Under the pieces are notes generated by a model. That model was given only the letters and a program-made list of their open reading frames with translations. It was not told the origin of the DNA and did no database searches. A stretch of 64,000 nt of DNA from Basilea psittacipulmonis DSM 24701 (GTDB lineage Bacteria; Pseudomonadota; Gammaproteobacteria; Burkholderiales; Burkholderiaceae_B), in NCBI RefSeq assembly GCF_000743945.1, contig NZ_CP009238.1, positions 1,860,001-1,924,000 of the forward strand, given 5' to 3'. Shown in pieces: positions 1 through 9,595 of this stretch. The position numbers and the translations under genes were made by a program. Each line of letters opens with the position of its first letter. Positions within the stretch are counted from its first letter, which is position 1.

Positions 1-221
1 TCTTCGCTAACACCAGGAATCGTAGAGTACTCATGTACTACGCCTTCGATTTTTACTTCTGTCGGTGCATAACCTGTCATAGAAGAAAGCAAAATACGGC
101 GTAATGCGTTACCTAACGTATGACCGAAGCCACGTTCAAAAGGCTCCATCACGACACGAGCATGGTGTTTACCTTTTGGTTCTACCTCGATAGCACGAGG
201 TTTTAGAAAGTTTTGTGACAT
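1..221 (-). CDS. rpoA: RNA polymerase alpha subunit, N-terminal part (cut by window edge)
   Basis: RpoA dimerises to start assembly of RNA polymerase, and its C-terminal domain contacts activators and UP elements. Only the first 73 codons are here, running off the left edge. They read [15 protein letters not shown] at the start and contain the dimerisation signature [19 protein letters not shown]. It is the last gene visible in the alpha operon, 114 bp downstream of rpsD and separated from it by a perfect hairpin (287-314). The start is ATG at 219-221, after an AAAGGAATATTAATT stretch that can act as ribosome binding site. The C-terminal domain and any downstream rplQ lie outside the window. 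Confidence 0.96.
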   Translation of the reverse strand, partial: MSQNFLKPRAIEVEPKGKHHARVVMEPFERGFGHTLGNALRRILLSSMTGYAPTEVKIEGVVHEYSTIPGVSE

Positions 222-286
222 AATTAATATTCCTTTTCAATACCCTCGGCTCGTTACACCGATAAGGCTGATGGATAACAACGAAA

Positions 287-314
287 GCCTAGTATTTTAA
301 CAAAAATACTAGGC
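287..314 (-). repeat. Perfect 12-bp hairpin between rpsD and rpoA
   Basis: GCCTAGTATTTT at 287-298 is repeated inverted as AAAATACTAGGC at 303-314, with a 4-nt loop. No T-run follows on either strand, so it is not a standard intrinsic terminator. In the alpha-operon mRNA it would form a stable stem about 65 nt before the rpoA start. It could be a processing or mRNA-stability element, or a partial attenuator that tunes rpoA against the ribosomal genes. That role is inferred. Confidence 0.6.
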
Positions 315-335
315 CATGAGATAAAAACGCTATGA

Positions 336-959
336 TTAACGAGAATACAATTCCACAATCATAGATTCGTTAATACCGTGAGCAACATCAGAACGATCAG
401 GAACTTGTTTAAACGTACCTGTGAACTTAGCTGGATCCACTTCAACCCACTGAGGGATGCCGTTAGCAACCGCTAAATCCAATGAGTCTTTAATGCGAAC
501 CTGTTTCTGAGATTTCTCACGAATAGATACCACATCACCTGCTTTAACCAAAAGAGATGGGATATCTGCTTTTTGGCCATTCAAACGAATAGCTCCGTGG
601 CTAACCAACTGACGTGCTTCTGCACGAGTTGAACCAAAGCCCATACGATAAACAACGTTATCTAAACGAGACTCTAGCAACTGGATCAACGTTTCACCAG
701 TGTTACCACGACGACGTTCAGCTTCTGCAAAGTATTTACGGAACTGTTTCTCTAACACACCGTACATACGTTTCAGTTTCTGTTTTTCGCGTAATTGCAA
801 ACCATAATCAGATGTGCGCGCACCAGAAGTACGTCCATGCTGACCAGGTTTTGATTCCATTTTGCATTTTGAATCTAAAGAACGACGACCGCTCTTCAAT
901 CCTAAATCAATACCTTCGCGGCGTGAAAGCTTACACTTAGGGCCGGTATATCTTGCCAT
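336..959 (-). CDS. rpsD: 30S ribosomal protein S4
   Basis: S4 is a primary 16S rRNA binder that nucleates the 5' domain of the 30S subunit. In many bacteria it also represses the alpha operon. The 207-residue product has the family start [15 protein letters not shown] and the S4 RNA-binding domain from about residue 95 ([28 protein letters not shown]). Only two cysteines occur near the N-terminus, so it is the zinc-free form. It lies between rpsK (27 bp upstream) and rpoA. Confidence 0.98.
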   Translation of the reverse strand: MARYTGPKCKLSRREGIDLGLKSGRRSLDSKCKMESKPGQHGRTSGARTSDYGLQLREKQKLKRMYGVLEKQFRKYFAEAERRRGNTGETLIQLLESRLDNVVYRMGFGSTRAEARQLVSHGAIRLNGQKADIPSLLVKAGDVVSIREKSQKQVRIKDSLDLAVANGIPQWVEVDPAKFTGTFKQVPDRSDVAHGINESMIVELYSR

Positions 960-986
960 GATCTTATTTCCTTAAATGATTAACCG

Positions 987-1382
987 TTAAATACGACGAC
1001 GTTTTGGAGGACGGCAACCATTGTGCGGAACTGGCGTGATATCAGAGATACCGGTAATTTTAATACCCAACGCATTAAGAGCACGAATAGAAGACTCACG
1101 ACCAGGTCCTGGACCTTTTACGCGTACTTCTAGGTTTTTAATACCATACTCTAATGCTACACGTCCCGCTGACTCGGCTGCAATCTGTGCTGCAAAAGGC
1201 GTCGATTTGCGTGAGCCTTTGAAGCCCGCACCACCCGACGTCGCCCATGACAAGGCATTGCCTTGACGGTCAGTAATTGTGATAATAGTGTTATTGAAAG
1301 ATGCGTGAACGTGAGCGATACCGTCAGTCACTACCTTTCTTACTTTTTTACGTGCGCGTGAAGCGCCTGAAGCTTTCGCCAT
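987..1382 (-). CDS. rpsK: 30S ribosomal protein S11
   Basis: S11 sits on the platform of the 30S subunit beside 16S rRNA helices near the mRNA exit. The 131-residue product shows the family features: basic N-terminus ([10 protein letters not shown]), [18 protein letters not shown] in the core, and the basic C-terminus ending PPKRRRI. It lies 15 bp after rpsM and 27 bp before rpsD, the standard alpha-operon order rpsM-rpsK-rpsD-rpoA. Confidence 0.98.
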   Translation of the reverse strand: MAKASGASRARKKVRKVVTDGIAHVHASFNNTIITITDRQGNALSWATSGGAGFKGSRKSTPFAAQIAAESAGRVALEYGIKNLEVRVKGPGPGRESSIRALNALGIKITGISDITPVPHNGCRPPKRRRI

Positions 1383-1397
1383 ATTAGCTATCCTCGA

Positions 1398-1763
1398 TTA
1401 TTTCTTGAGTGAAGCAGCTGCACGGCGCGGTCCTTTACGTGTACGAGCGTTAGTGCGCGTACGTTGACCGCGGACGGGCAAACCACGTCTGTGGCGCATG
1501 CCACGATATGTACCTAAGTCGATCAAACGTTTAATCGATAATTGTACTTCGCGTCGCAAATCACCCTCTACTGTAAATTCGCCAACTTGTTCGCGAATTT
1601 TTTCAAGTTCTGAATCTGTTAAATCTTTAATTTTCTTGTCAAAAGGTACGCCAGCGACTGTGCAAATTTTGCGAGCGCGTGAACGACCAATTCCAAAAAT
1701 CGCTGTTAAACCGATTTCAGCGTGTTTTTGCGGCGGAATGTTAATGCCTGCGATACGGGCCAT
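1398..1763 (-). CDS. rpsM: 30S ribosomal protein S13
   Basis: S13 binds the head of the 30S subunit and contributes to bridges with the 50S subunit and to P-site tRNA contact. The 121-residue protein begins [10 protein letters not shown], has the helix-two-turn-helix core ([14 protein letters not shown]) and ends with the Lys/Arg-rich tail that reaches the P site ([14 protein letters not shown]). It opens the alpha operon section, 31 bp after the rpmJ stop. Confidence 0.98.
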   Translation of the reverse strand: MARIAGINIPPQKHAEIGLTAIFGIGRSRARKICTVAGVPFDKKIKDLTDSELEKIREQVGEFTVEGDLRREVQLSIKRLIDLGTYRGMRHRRGLPVRGQRTRTNARTRKGPRRAAASLKK

Positions 1764-1794
1764 GACTTTTCCTCGTTATTCAATCTCAGGGGAA

Positions 1795-1908
1795 TTAACC
1801 CTGACGTTGCTTATGTCTTGGATCTGTACAAATTACTCGTACAACTCCGTGACGTTTAATGATCTTGCAGTTACGGCAGATCTTTTTCACTGATGCCATT
1901 ACCTTCAT
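1795..1908 (-). CDS. rpmJ: 50S ribosomal protein L36
   Basis: L36 is the smallest 50S protein and stabilises 23S rRNA near the A-site finger. The 37-codon gene reads [14 protein letters not shown] and ends DPRHKQRQG. The zinc ligands CxxC, then C and H, are all present, so this is the zinc-dependent (C+) form. The start at 1906-1908 gives the [10 protein letters not shown]-terminus typical of betaproteobacteria; the inner ATG at 1897-1899 would give 34 residues. It lies between infA and rpsM. Confidence 0.95.
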   Translation of the reverse strand: MKVMASVKKICRNCKIIKRHGVVRVICTDPRHKQRQG

Positions 1909-1932
1909 TGGTAAACTCCTAATTGGTTCGCT

Positions 1933-2151
1933 CTATTTAGAACGAAATACGATTCTTCCACGTGACAAATCGTAAGGCGTAAGCTCTACGGTAACTTTAT
2001 CGCCCGGAAGAATACGAATATAGTGCAAACGCATCTTACCAGAAATATGGCCAAGCACTACGTGACCATTCTCTAGTTTGACACGAAAAGTAGCGTTCGG
2101 TAGGTTCTCTACGACCTCACCCTGCATTTGTATAACGTCGTCTTTTGCCAT
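1933..2151 (-). CDS. infA: Translation initiation factor IF-1
   Basis: IF-1 occupies the A site of the 30S subunit during initiation and assists IF-2 and IF-3. The 72-residue product is the single OB-fold typical of the family, with the motifs [20 protein letters not shown] and [19 protein letters not shown]. Its place between secY and rpmJ is the usual one in betaproteobacteria. The start codon follows an AAGGAGTAATC ribosome binding site. Confidence 0.98.
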   Translation of the reverse strand: MAKDDVIQMQGEVVENLPNATFRVKLENGHVVLGHISGKMRLHYIRILPGDKVTVELTPYDLSRGRIVFRSK

Positions 2152-2160
2152 GATTACTCC

Positions 2161-3471
2161 TTAGCCACGAAAACTGGTTTTACGTAGCAGTGAATCATAC
2201 TGCTGCGACATCATATATGCCTGGGTTTGGGACATAAAGTCCATGGTAACAACCACGATAATTAGAAGCGATGTTCCGCCAAAATAGAACGGAATATTTG
2301 GCCATTCCATGCGTAAAATCTCGGGTAACAAACATACCAATGTAATGTAGATTGCACCTACAAGCGTTAAACGCATTAGAATCTTATCGATATACTGAGC
2401 TGTTTTTTGTCCAGGGCGAATGCCTTGGATGATAGCACCGCTTCGTTTTAGATTATCTGCCACTTCTTTACTATTATACTGCAAAGCGGTATAAAAGAAA
2501 CAGAAGAAAACCACAAAGCCGACAAACAGCGTAATATATAATGGTTGACCTGGTTGCAATGCTGCCGACAAATCACTTAACCAACGAATCTCTCCTGATT
2601 TAGAGAAAAGATTTGCAATCGTTGCGGGTAATAAAATAATGGATGAAGCAAAGATGGGAGGAATGACACCTGCCATATTCAACTTCAAAGGTAGGTGGGT
2701 TGTTTGGCCACCATAAATCTTATTACCAACTTGACGTTTGGTATAGTTCACCGTAATGCGACGCTGACCTCGTTCTACAAACACCACCAAAGCAGATACC
2801 AATACGACTAACGCTAGAATTACTAACGCAGAGAACGTACCAATCTGTTGTTGGCTGACCAATTCAAACATGGAAGCGATTGCCGTAGGAAGCCCTGCAA
2901 CGATACCCGCAAAAATCAAGATTGAGATACCATTACCTAAACCTCGTTCAGTAATCTGTTCTCCTAACCACATCACAAAGATACTGCCTGTTACCAAGCT
3001 AACAACCGTTGTAAAGGTGAAGAAGAATCCAGGATGAACGGCCAAACCAGGCTGTGCCTGAAGAGTGGTCGCAATACCGACTGCCTGAATTGCAGCAAGC
3101 ACCACCGCACCATAACGCGTATATTGCGTAATTTTACGTTGGCCTGCCTGACCTTCTTTTTTCAATGCTTCCAGCTGTGGAACAACGGCTGTAAGAATCT
3201 GCATAATAATCGATGCGGAGATATAAGGCATAATACCTAACGCAAAGATGGAGAAGCGTGATAACGCTCCCCCTGAGAACATATTCAAAAAGCCTAAAAT
3301 CCCACTAGACTGGCTGCTAAAAAGATCACGCATAGTTTGAGGGTTGATTCCAGGTACTGGAATATGCGTTCCAATACGGAAAACGACCAATGCCATGAGC
3401 AAAAATACAAGACGCTGACGTAAGTCACCGTAATTTTTAGTTGTCTTGTTTGCTGCCTGTGCTTTAGCCAC
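2161..3471 (-). CDS. secY: Preprotein translocase channel subunit SecY
   Basis: SecY forms the inner-membrane protein-conducting channel with SecE and SecG and works with SecA. The 436-residue product has about ten hydrophobic segments. It carries family signatures such as [14 protein letters not shown] in the first periplasmic loop and plug region, [13 protein letters not shown], and the cytoplasmic loop [15 protein letters not shown]. The order rplO-secY-infA is the normal spc arrangement and couples translocon output to ribosome synthesis. Confidence 0.98.
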   Translation of the reverse strand: MAKAQAANKTTKNYGDLRQRLVFLLMALVVFRIGTHIPVPGINPQTMRDLFSSQSSGILGFLNMFSGGALSRFSIFALGIMPYISASIIMQILTAVVPQLEALKKEGQAGQRKITQYTRYGAVVLAAIQAVGIATTLQAQPGLAVHPGFFFTFTTVVSLVTGSIFVMWLGEQITERGLGNGISILIFAGIVAGLPTAIASMFELVSQQQIGTFSALVILALVVLVSALVVFVERGQRRITVNYTKRQVGNKIYGGQTTHLPLKLNMAGVIPPIFASSIILLPATIANLFSKSGEIRWLSDLSAALQPGQPLYITLFVGFVVFFCFFYTALQYNSKEVADNLKRSGAIIQGIRPGQKTAQYIDKILMRLTLVGAIYITLVCLLPEILRMEWPNIPFYFGGTSLLIIVVVTMDFMSQTQAYMMSQQYDSLLRKTSFRG

Positions 3472-3487
3472 ACTAAACCCCTTTTAC

Positions 3488-3928
3488 TTACTCAAACGTA
3501 CCACCAGCAGCTTGAATTGCTTCACGAGCACCTGCTGTTGCTGATAGACCTTTAATAACGACTTTGCGATTAATCTCGCCAGTCTTAATGATCTTAGCGA
3601 AACGTACGCATTGACGTACTAAATTAGCCTTTTTCAAAGCCTGAACATCTACTACATCGCCTTCAACTTTTGCCAAATCAGCAAGTGTTACTTGGGCATA
3701 TAGATGTTGACCTAATGGTGTAAAGCCACGTTTTGGTAAACGACGTTGTAAAGGCATTTGACCGCCTTCAAAACCGACTTTATGGAAACCGCCAGAACGA
3801 GATTTCTGACCTTTGTGACCACGACCAGCCGTTTTACCTAAACCTGAACCAATACCACGTCCAACACGACGCTTAGCATGTTTACTGCCAGCGGCTGGAC
3901 TTAATGTATGTAATTGCATTTCTGACAT
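3488..3928 (-). CDS. rplO: 50S ribosomal protein L15
   Basis: L15 is a late-assembly 50S protein that threads a long basic extension through 23S rRNA. The 146-residue product has the Gly/Arg/Lys-rich N-terminal half ([20 protein letters not shown], then KSRSGG) and a globular C-terminal half ending AAGGTFE. It lies 11 bp after rpmD and 16 bp before secY. Confidence 0.98.
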   Translation of the reverse strand: MSEMQLHTLSPAAGSKHAKRRVGRGIGSGLGKTAGRGHKGQKSRSGGFHKVGFEGGQMPLQRRLPKRGFTPLGQHLYAQVTLADLAKVEGDVVDVQALKKANLVRQCVRFAKIIKTGEINRKVVIKGLSATAGAREAIQAAGGTFE

Positions 3929-3939
3929 TATCGTACCTC

Positions 3940-4125
3940 TTACACTTGAGTTACAGAGACAAGATAGTCTACTTTGCGGATCATACCACGAACTTCTGGT
4001 GTATCTTTTAATACTCGGCTGCTGTTAAGCTTGCCAAGACCTAAACCGCGAACGGTGTCACGGTGATCTTTACGAGTACCGATCACAGAACGTACCAGTG
4101 TAACTTTGATTTGTTTATCTGCCAT
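3940..4125 (-). CDS. rpmD: 50S ribosomal protein L30
   Basis: L30 is a small 50S protein bound near 5S rRNA. At 61 residues it has the short bacterial length and the conserved centre [19 protein letters not shown]. The gap from rpsE is only 3 bp, so the two genes are very probably translationally linked. Confidence 0.97.
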   Translation of the reverse strand: MADKQIKVTLVRSVIGTRKDHRDTVRGLGLGKLNSSRVLKDTPEVRGMIRKVDYLVSVTQV

Positions 4126-4128
4126 GAC

Positions 4129-4650
4129 TTACCCCAAAATCTCTTCGACGGTTTTGCCACGTTTGGCAGCCACATCAGATGGTGTTTGGCATGAACGCAA
4201 ACCATTCAATGTAGCACGAACCATGTTGTAAGGATTACTAGAACCAAAGCTCTTAGCAACAACGTTACGAATACCCATTACTTCAAAAATCGCACGCATT
4301 GGGCCACCAGCGATAACGCCAGTACCTTCTGCAGCTGGAGAAATAAGTACCGTAGACGCACCATGTTTACCTACAACAGTGTGGTGCAAAGTACCATTAT
4401 TTAAAGGAATCTTGTCCATACCACGACGAGCTTGTTCCATTGCTTTTTGAACTGCCACTGGCACTTCGCGAGCCTTGCCCTTGCCCATACCAATACGGCC
4501 ATCGCCATCACCTACTACTGTAAGCGCAGCAAAAGACATGGTACGACCACCTTTTACAACTTTACTAACACGGTTTACCGCAATCATTTTTTCGCGGTAA
4601 ACATCATCTCTTTCTTCAGCGGCATTTTTGCCTTGTGCTTTAGTAGACAT
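4129..4650 (-). CDS. rpsE: 30S ribosomal protein S5
   Basis: S5 lies at the back of the 30S subunit near the mRNA entry and affects decoding accuracy. The 173-residue product has the double-stranded RNA-binding-like N-terminal domain ([20 protein letters not shown]) and the C-terminal S5 fold ([20 protein letters not shown], then [13 protein letters not shown]). The region around VVKGGR is the loop in which spectinomycin-resistance mutations fall in other species; nothing here suggests such a change. Confidence 0.98.
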   Translation of the reverse strand: MSTKAQGKNAAEERDDVYREKMIAVNRVSKVVKGGRTMSFAALTVVGDGDGRIGMGKGKAREVPVAVQKAMEQARRGMDKIPLNNGTLHHTVVGKHGASTVLISPAAEGTGVIAGGPMRAIFEVMGIRNVVAKSFGSSNPYNMVRATLNGLRSCQTPSDVAAKRGKTVEEILG

Positions 4651-4665
4651 ATGACAATTCCTCGC

Positions 4666-5031
4666 TTAAAATTTCAAGCCAGCTTCGCGTGCAGCTTCTG
4701 CCAACGCTTTCACACGGCCATGATAACGGAAACCAGAACGATCAAAAGCAACAGATTCTACACCAGCTGCTTTTGCTTTTTCTGCAACGCGCTTGCCTAC
4801 GATAGTCGCAGCCGCTACGTTTGAACCAGATTTCTTCTCAGCAGCCAAAGCACTACGAACTTCAGGTTCTAGTGTTGATGCAGAGAAAAGTACTTTGTCG
4901 CCTTCTGGCGAAATAACGTTCGCATAAATATGCTGGTTAGTACGATGTACGCACAAACGATGTGTACGTAGTTCCGCAATTTTGCGGCGACTAGCCTGTG
5001 CACGGCGCAAACGGGATAATTTTTTGTCCAT
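4666..5031 (-). CDS. rplR: 50S ribosomal protein L18
   Basis: L18 binds 5S rRNA and attaches it to the 50S subunit with L5. The 121-residue product begins [20 protein letters not shown] and contains [21 protein letters not shown] and a [21 protein letters not shown]-terminus, all typical of bacterial L18. It sits between rplF and rpsE in the usual order. Confidence 0.98.
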   Translation of the reverse strand: MDKKLSRLRRAQASRRKIAELRTHRLCVHRTNQHIYANVISPEGDKVLFSASTLEPEVRSALAAEKKSGSNVAAATIVGKRVAEKAKAAGVESVAFDRSGFRYHGRVKALAEAAREAGLKF

Positions 5032-5050
5032 AATGTTGCCCTATATGCGA

Positions 5051-5584
5051 TTATTTTTTCTTAACTTCTTTGATAACAACGTGTTCATCAGCGTAACGAA
5101 CACCCTTACCTTTATATGGCTCAGGTGGACGATAACCACGAATCTTCGCAGCTACTTGACCAACCGCTTGTTTATCAAAACCTTTAATAACGATCTCAGT
5201 CTGGCTTGGGCATTCAGCCTTAATGCCAGCTGGTAGCGGATGAACGACATCATGCGAGAAACCTAACTCAAGTTTCAAGTTAGTACCTTGAACCTGTGCA
5301 CGATAACCCACACCCACCAATGTAAGACGACGCTCAAAGCCTTTGCTTACACCGATGACCATGTTATTCACCAAGGCACGAATCGTACCTGACATCGCTT
5401 GTGCATGACGTGTGTCATTTGTTTTAGCAAATGTCAACTTACCGTCTTCATGCTTAATCGCAACATCGCCTGAAAGTGGCTGGTTTAGTTCACCTAAAGG
5501 ACCTTTTACACGAATGTTGTCAGAAGTGATAGTCACTTCAACACCACTCGGTACGACTACTGGATATTTAGCAATACGTGACAT
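5051..5584 (-). CDS. rplF: 50S ribosomal protein L6
   Basis: L6 binds near the sarcin-ricin loop at the factor-binding site. The 177-residue product has two tandem copies of the L6 fold and the C-terminal signature [18 protein letters not shown]. It follows rpsH with a 12-bp gap. Confidence 0.98.
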   Translation of the reverse strand: MSRIAKYPVVVPSGVEVTITSDNIRVKGPLGELNQPLSGDVAIKHEDGKLTFAKTNDTRHAQAMSGTIRALVNNMVIGVSKGFERRLTLVGVGYRAQVQGTNLKLELGFSHDVVHPLPAGIKAECPSQTEIVIKGFDKQAVGQVAAKIRGYRPPEPYKGKGVRYADEHVVIKEVKKK

Positions 5585-5596
5585 ACTCTATTCTCC

Positions 5597-5992
5597 TTAC
5601 GCCACGTAGCACAAAACTTCGCCGCCCACACCTTCTTTGCGAGCTTTACGGTCAGTCATGACGCCACGTGAAGTTGATACGATAGCCACTCCCAAACCAT
5701 TCATCACTTGAGGAATGCTGTTGGTACCTTTATAGATACGCAAACCAGGACGTGACACACGTTCAATACGCTCGATAACAGGACGACCAGCGTAGTATTT
5801 CAAAGCGATTTCAAGCTCAGGCTTGTGTTTTTCGCCTTTGATTTCAAAGTTTTCAATATAGCCTTCATCTTTCAGCACAGTAGCAATAGCTACTTTTAGC
5901 TTGGAGGAGGGCATTCTTACCGAAAGTTTCTCGACTTGTTGTGCGTTACGAATACGCGTCAACATATCGGCAATAGGATCGCTCATGCTCAT
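5597..5992 (-). CDS. rpsH: 30S ribosomal protein S8
   Basis: S8 binds 16S rRNA helix 21 and, in enterobacteria, represses the spc operon through a site near rplE. The 131-residue product begins [18 protein letters not shown] and ends with the signature [20 protein letters not shown]. The first or third codon could be the start; the downstream ATG would give the more usual MSDPIADML. Confidence 0.98.
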   Translation of the reverse strand: MSMSDPIADMLTRIRNAQQVEKLSVRMPSSKLKVAIATVLKDEGYIENFEIKGEKHKPELEIALKYYAGRPVIERIERVSRPGLRIYKGTNSIPQVMNGLGVAIVSTSRGVMTDRKARKEGVGGEVLCYVA

Positions 5993-6003
5993 TTATAAAT
6001 CTC

Positions 6004-6309
6004 CTACCAACTAGCCTTAGTCATACCTGGTACTTCACCACGCATTGCCATTTCACGCAATTTGTGACGAGTAAGACCAAACTTGCTGAACACACCACGA
6101 GGGCGACCAGTAATCACACAACGATTGCGATAACGCGTTGGGTTAGCGTTACGAGGCAACTGTTGCAACTTTAGACGAGCTTCATAACGTTCTTCGTCTG
6201 TTTTAGATGTATCGTTAATAATCGCAACTAAAGCAGCACGCTTGTTAGCAAACTTAGCGATTAGCTTAGCGCGTTTTACATCACGGTTAATGAGTGATAA
6301 TTTAGCCAC
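6004..6309 (-). CDS. rpsN: 30S ribosomal protein S14 (zinc-free form)
   Basis: S14 is part of the 30S head. This is the long 101-residue zinc-independent type. It has no CxxC pair, and the C-terminus is the conserved [20 protein letters not shown] followed by [13 protein letters not shown]. Gap to rpsH is 11 bp. Confidence 0.98.
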   Translation of the reverse strand: MAKLSLINRDVKRAKLIAKFANKRAALVAIINDTSKTDEERYEARLKLQQLPRNANPTRYRNRCVITGRPRGVFSKFGLTRHKLREMAMRGEVPGMTKASW

Positions 6310-6320
6310 GTCATTTCCCC

Positions 6321-6860
6321 TTAATTACGGAATGGGAAACGGAAAGCTGCTAATAGCGCTTTTGCTTCCTCATCTGTTTTAGCACTTGTTGTGATGCTAA
6401 TGTTCAAACCACGAAGTGCATCGATTTTATCATACTCAATTTCAGGGAAAATGATCTGTTCTTTTACCCCGATATTGTAGTTACCACGGCCATCGAATGC
6501 ACGACCAGAAACACCGCGGAAGTCACGTACACGTGGCAACGCAATGTTTACCAAACGATCCAAAAATTCATACATACGTTGACCACGAAGTGTCACCATA
6601 CAACCGATTGGATAGTTTTCGCGAATCTTAAAGCCAGCAATCGCTTTACGAGTCTTCGTAACAACAGGTTTCTGACCAGCGATCTTTGTCAAATCGCTTA
6701 CCGCATTTTCGATAACTTTACGGTCAGCCACTGCTTCAGACACACCCATATTTAGAGTGATTTTCGTAATGCGAGGCACTTCCATTACACTTTTGTAACC
6801 AAACTGTTTTGTTAGTTCAGCTACGACTTTATCTCTGTATATATCTTGTAAACGTGTCAT
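6321..6860 (-). CDS. rplE: 50S ribosomal protein L5
   Basis: L5 binds 5S rRNA and contacts the P-site tRNA. The 179-residue product contains the family motifs [35 protein letters not shown] and the C-terminal [20 protein letters not shown]. In enterobacteria the S8 repressor binds at the rplX-rplE junction; I do not see an obvious copy of that hairpin in the 10-bp gap here. Confidence 0.98.
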   Translation of the reverse strand: MTRLQDIYRDKVVAELTKQFGYKSVMEVPRITKITLNMGVSEAVADRKVIENAVSDLTKIAGQKPVVTKTRKAIAGFKIRENYPIGCMVTLRGQRMYEFLDRLVNIALPRVRDFRGVSGRAFDGRGNYNIGVKEQIIFPEIEYDKIDALRGLNISITTSAKTDEEAKALLAAFRFPFRN

Positions 6861-6870
6861 GACTTACCTC

Positions 6871-7191
6871 TTAACCCTTAACACCTACTACTTCACCAGT
6901 AGAACGATATACACGAGTTTTGTGACCATTTTCAACCTTAATCGCAACTTTATCTTTCTTACCCGTTGCAGGGTTAAAAATCGCTACATTTGACACATGA
7001 ATTGGCATCGCTTTATCCACAATACCACCTTGTGTGTTCGTGTATGGATTAGGTTTCTGGTGTTTCTTAGCAAGATTTACACCTTCTACCAAAACGTAGT
7101 CAGCATCAACACGAGCAAGCACAGCACCACGACGGCCTTTGTCCTTACCAGTCAACACGATTACTTCATCACCTTTACGAATTTTCTGCAT
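6871..7191 (-). CDS. rplX: 50S ribosomal protein L24
   Basis: L24 is an assembly initiator for the 50S subunit, located near the exit tunnel. The 106-residue product starts [20 protein letters not shown], the KOW motif, and has the conserved [15 protein letters not shown] stretch. It is the second gene of this transcription unit, 10 bp after rplN. Confidence 0.98.
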   Translation of the reverse strand: MQKIRKGDEVIVLTGKDKGRRGAVLARVDADYVLVEGVNLAKKHQKPNPYTNTQGGIVDKAMPIHVSNVAIFNPATGKKDKVAIKVENGHKTRVYRSTGEVVGVKG

Positions 7192-7201
7192 CTTATGCCC
7201 C

Positions 7202-7570
7202 TTAAATCACTTCTGGAGCCAATGATACGATCTTCATAAAACGCTCAGTACGCAATTCACGCGTTACTGGTCCAAAGATACGTGTACCAATTGGTTCTAG
7301 TTTGGCATTGAGCAATACGGCTGCATTACCACCAAAGCGGATTAATGAGCCATCCTTACGGCGTACACCTTTAGCTGTACGCACAACAACAGCGTTATAA
7401 ATTTCGCCTTTTTTAACGCGACCACGTGGAGCAGCTTCCTTAACGCTAACCTTGATGATGTCACCAACAGAAGCGTAACGGCGCTTAGAACCACCTAACA
7501 CTTTGATGCACATGACACGACGTGCACCCGTGTTATCAGCCACGTCAAGCGTGCTTTGCATTTGGATCAT
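7202..7570 (-). CDS. rplN: 50S ribosomal protein L14
   Basis: L14 sits on the 50S interface and forms bridges to the 30S subunit. The 122-residue product begins [20 protein letters not shown] and contains the signature [20 protein letters not shown]. It is the first gene of this block. No rpsQ, rpmC or rplP precedes it within the window, so the spc operon starts here from its own promoter in the 476-bp gap upstream. Confidence 0.98.
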   Translation of the reverse strand: MIQMQSTLDVADNTGARRVMCIKVLGGSKRRYASVGDIIKVSVKEAAPRGRVKKGEIYNAVVVRTAKGVRRKDGSLIRFGGNAAVLLNAKLEPIGTRIFGPVTRELRTERFMKIVSLAPEVI

Positions 7571-8046
7571 GATTATTCCTGTTCCAACTTAGTTACATTC
7601 GTGTCAAAGGACTTACCCTGACACACCCTTGCAAATTCAGTAAATTAGCGAGCACTAACTTACATGCATATAACCAGTTTTGGCCCCGTATATTGTTGTA
7701 TTTCTACACAAGCACTAACAAAATATGCTTAACAATCTATGGGAAATCTGTTTAATTTAGCATTTCAATAACCCCTCACTAGCCAAAACCAAAAAACACT
7801 CAGAACCCTTAACTCACTGAAAATACTTCACTTTTAGAGTTAAGTCGCTAAGCTTTCTGGCTAGAAAGATTACTGAACTAAGCATTGTAACCTTTTTTTC
7901 TTACTTTGACAATAGCTTACTCACTTTACTTCAACATTTACGGGAAGTCCTTACTTTTTTATCAAGGTTCTTGTCTCAAAATGATTGACACCCACCCATC
8001 TTATGGCACACAATCATACACATATTGACTACTAATACTGTTTTTA
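7571..8046. other. Divergent intergenic region, rplN / aminotransferase
   Basis: This is 476 bp of AT-rich sequence with no supported gene. It must hold the promoter of the whole spc-alpha block on the minus strand and the promoter of the aminotransferase on the plus strand. A TTGACA hexamer lies at 7985-7990 on the plus strand but I find no good -10 at the right distance. An inverted repeat CTTTCT/AGAAAG lies near 7852-7867. I could not pick a confident promoter for rplN. Confidence 0.5.
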
Positions 8047-9237
8047 ATGATGTATAAACAACTCCCCCCTATCGTTCAAGATCCCATTTTCAAAATTGCG
8101 GATGCTTGCCAGAAAGACACTCGAGAAGAAAAAGTCAACTTAGCCATTGGTGTTTATTTAGATAATGATGGCAAAGTACCTTTACCCCTTTCTGTACAAA
8201 AAGCAGAAGCATGGCTTGCCGAACAACATATTCCTCGTGCTTATATTGGCATGGAGGGGTTGCCTGCTTTTAACCAGCATGTGCAAAAACTTTATTTTGG
8301 CGAACAGTCTCCAGCTTATATTGATGGTCGCATTGCCACCGTACAAACTTTAGGCGGCACAGGTGCGATCAGTCTTGGGGCAGGTTTATTGCACAAAGCA
8401 TTCCCAGAAGCTCAAGCATGGATTGGCAAACCGGGCTGGGATAATCATTTTGCACTTTTTGAAGCAATGGGTATCAAAACGCACGCCTACGATTATTACT
8501 CCCATGAAAAAGGGCTTTTGTTTGATGAGATGGTATCCCTTTTCAAAACCTTAAACAAAGGCAGCATCGTTCTTTTACAACCTTGTTGTCACAACCCTAC
8601 TGGCTGCGATTTAAATACGGATCAATGGTCTATCGTTCTTGACATCATCAAAGATCGTCAGCTTATTCCCTTTTTAGATATTGCTTATTTAGGCTTCGGC
8701 GAGGGATTGACACAAGATCGTCAAGTTGTACAACAGTTTTTAAATGCCAATATTCCTTTCTTATTAGCCAGTTCGTTTTCCAAAAATGTAGGGCTTTATG
8801 CGGAACGGATTGGTGCCTTATCGGTGGTTTGCCCTCAAGCCTGCGAGATAGATCAAGTGCGCAGTTATTTGCGTGTGTTAGTACGTAGTCACTACTCCAC
8901 ACCGCCTGCACATGGTGCTTTTATCGTCAACACCATTTTCTCTGATACGGATTTAACCACCCTTTGGCAAAATGAAGTCGATCAGATGAGAATGCGTATT
9001 CAAGCCATGCGAACACGCACCCACGAGATTCTAAAAGAACGCGTCCCCAACTTTAATGCCGATCTACTCATTACCCAAAAAGGCATGTTTAGCTACCTAC
9101 CTTTAAATAGCGAGCAAATCAATGTATTACGCGAGAAATATGCGATATACATGCTAGAAAATGGACGTATTAATGTACCAGGGTTAAACACTCACAATGT
9201 AGATTATTTTGCCAACGCCCTAGCCAAGGTATTGTAA
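8047..9237 (+). CDS. Class I aminotransferase (aromatic/aspartate type)
   Basis: This PLP enzyme probably transfers amino groups between aspartate, tyrosine or phenylalanine and 2-oxoglutarate. The 396-residue length fits the AspC/TyrB family. Visible motifs are the cofactor and substrate segment PCCHNPTGCD (about residues 179-188), the region FLDIAYLGFGEG, and the PLP-lysine motif SFSKNVGLYAERIG (about residues 243-256). An invariant arginine is expected near the C-terminus. Two ATG codons are adjacent (8047 and 8050) with no clear ribosome binding site. It stands alone. Because hisC is absent from the his operon, it could also serve other aminotransferase steps, but its sequence is AspC/TyrB-like rather than HisC-like. 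Confidence 0.9.
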   Translation: MMYKQLPPIVQDPIFKIADACQKDTREEKVNLAIGVYLDNDGKVPLPLSVQKAEAWLAEQHIPRAYIGMEGLPAFNQHVQKLYFGEQSPAYIDGRIATVQTLGGTGAISLGAGLLHKAFPEAQAWIGKPGWDNHFALFEAMGIKTHAYDYYSHEKGLLFDEMVSLFKTLNKGSIVLLQPCCHNPTGCDLNTDQWSIVLDIIKDRQLIPFLDIAYLGFGEGLTQDRQVVQQFLNANIPFLLASSFSKNVGLYAERIGALSVVCPQACEIDQVRSYLRVLVRSHYSTPPAHGAFIVNTIFSDTDLTTLWQNEVDQMRMRIQAMRTRTHEILKERVPNFNADLLITQKGMFSYLPLNSEQINVLREKYAIYMLENGRINVPGLNTHNVDYFANALAKVL

Positions 9238-9538
9238 TCATCGCATTTAAAGACGCTCGGAAAAAGACATGGCAACGGCTGTAAAGTCGTTGCCACTTCT
9301 CTCAAAGACGCTTCTACATTCGCTAAGTTAAACATGTAGCGAGTGTTCTAAAATTTATCCCCCCCTCTCCACGAATCAGAGTGGCGAACTTAGTTGCTCA
9401 CAAATAGGAACTGATGTCTCATCGTGATGCGTTGAGGGGTGACAACCTCATCATCTTTCAACTTCTTTTCATATCAGAACATTTATTAATGTTTGTCTCA
9501 AAAAGGGAGACTCGTATTTATCTCAAAAGTTTTTTCAT
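9238..9538. other. Hairpin-rich convergent intergenic region
   Basis: There is no supported ORF in this gap between two converging genes. It contains a series of inverted repeats: GGCAACG/CGTTGCC (9271-9294), ACATTCGCTA/TAGCGAGTGT (9316-9346, one mismatch pair), CCAC/GTGG (9369-9384), TGAGG/CCTCA (9433-9450), AACATT/AATGTT with a TATT loop (9478-9493), and GTCTC/GAGAC (9495-9511). None has a following T-run on the plus strand. It may be a structured 3' UTR of the aminotransferase or a separate RNA. Confidence 0.5.
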
Positions 9539-9572
9539 AAAAAAACGCTCCATTCATCACGAACAGAGCGTT
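9539..9572 (-). terminator. Intrinsic terminator of sstT
   Basis: Inverted repeat AACGCTC (9544-9550) / GAGCGTT (9566-9572) with a run of seven A on the plus strand at 9539-9545. On the minus strand this is a stem followed by a U-tract, 24 bp after the sstT stop. Confidence 0.85.
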
Positions 9573-9595
9573 CCTTGCTGACATTCAACTCAGCT

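Noticed and set aside
3034..3240. Plus-strand open frame inside secY
   Set aside because: It is antisense to a highly conserved gene, with no ribosome binding site or family features. The many other antisense frames in ribosomal, his and glt genes were rejected for the same reason.
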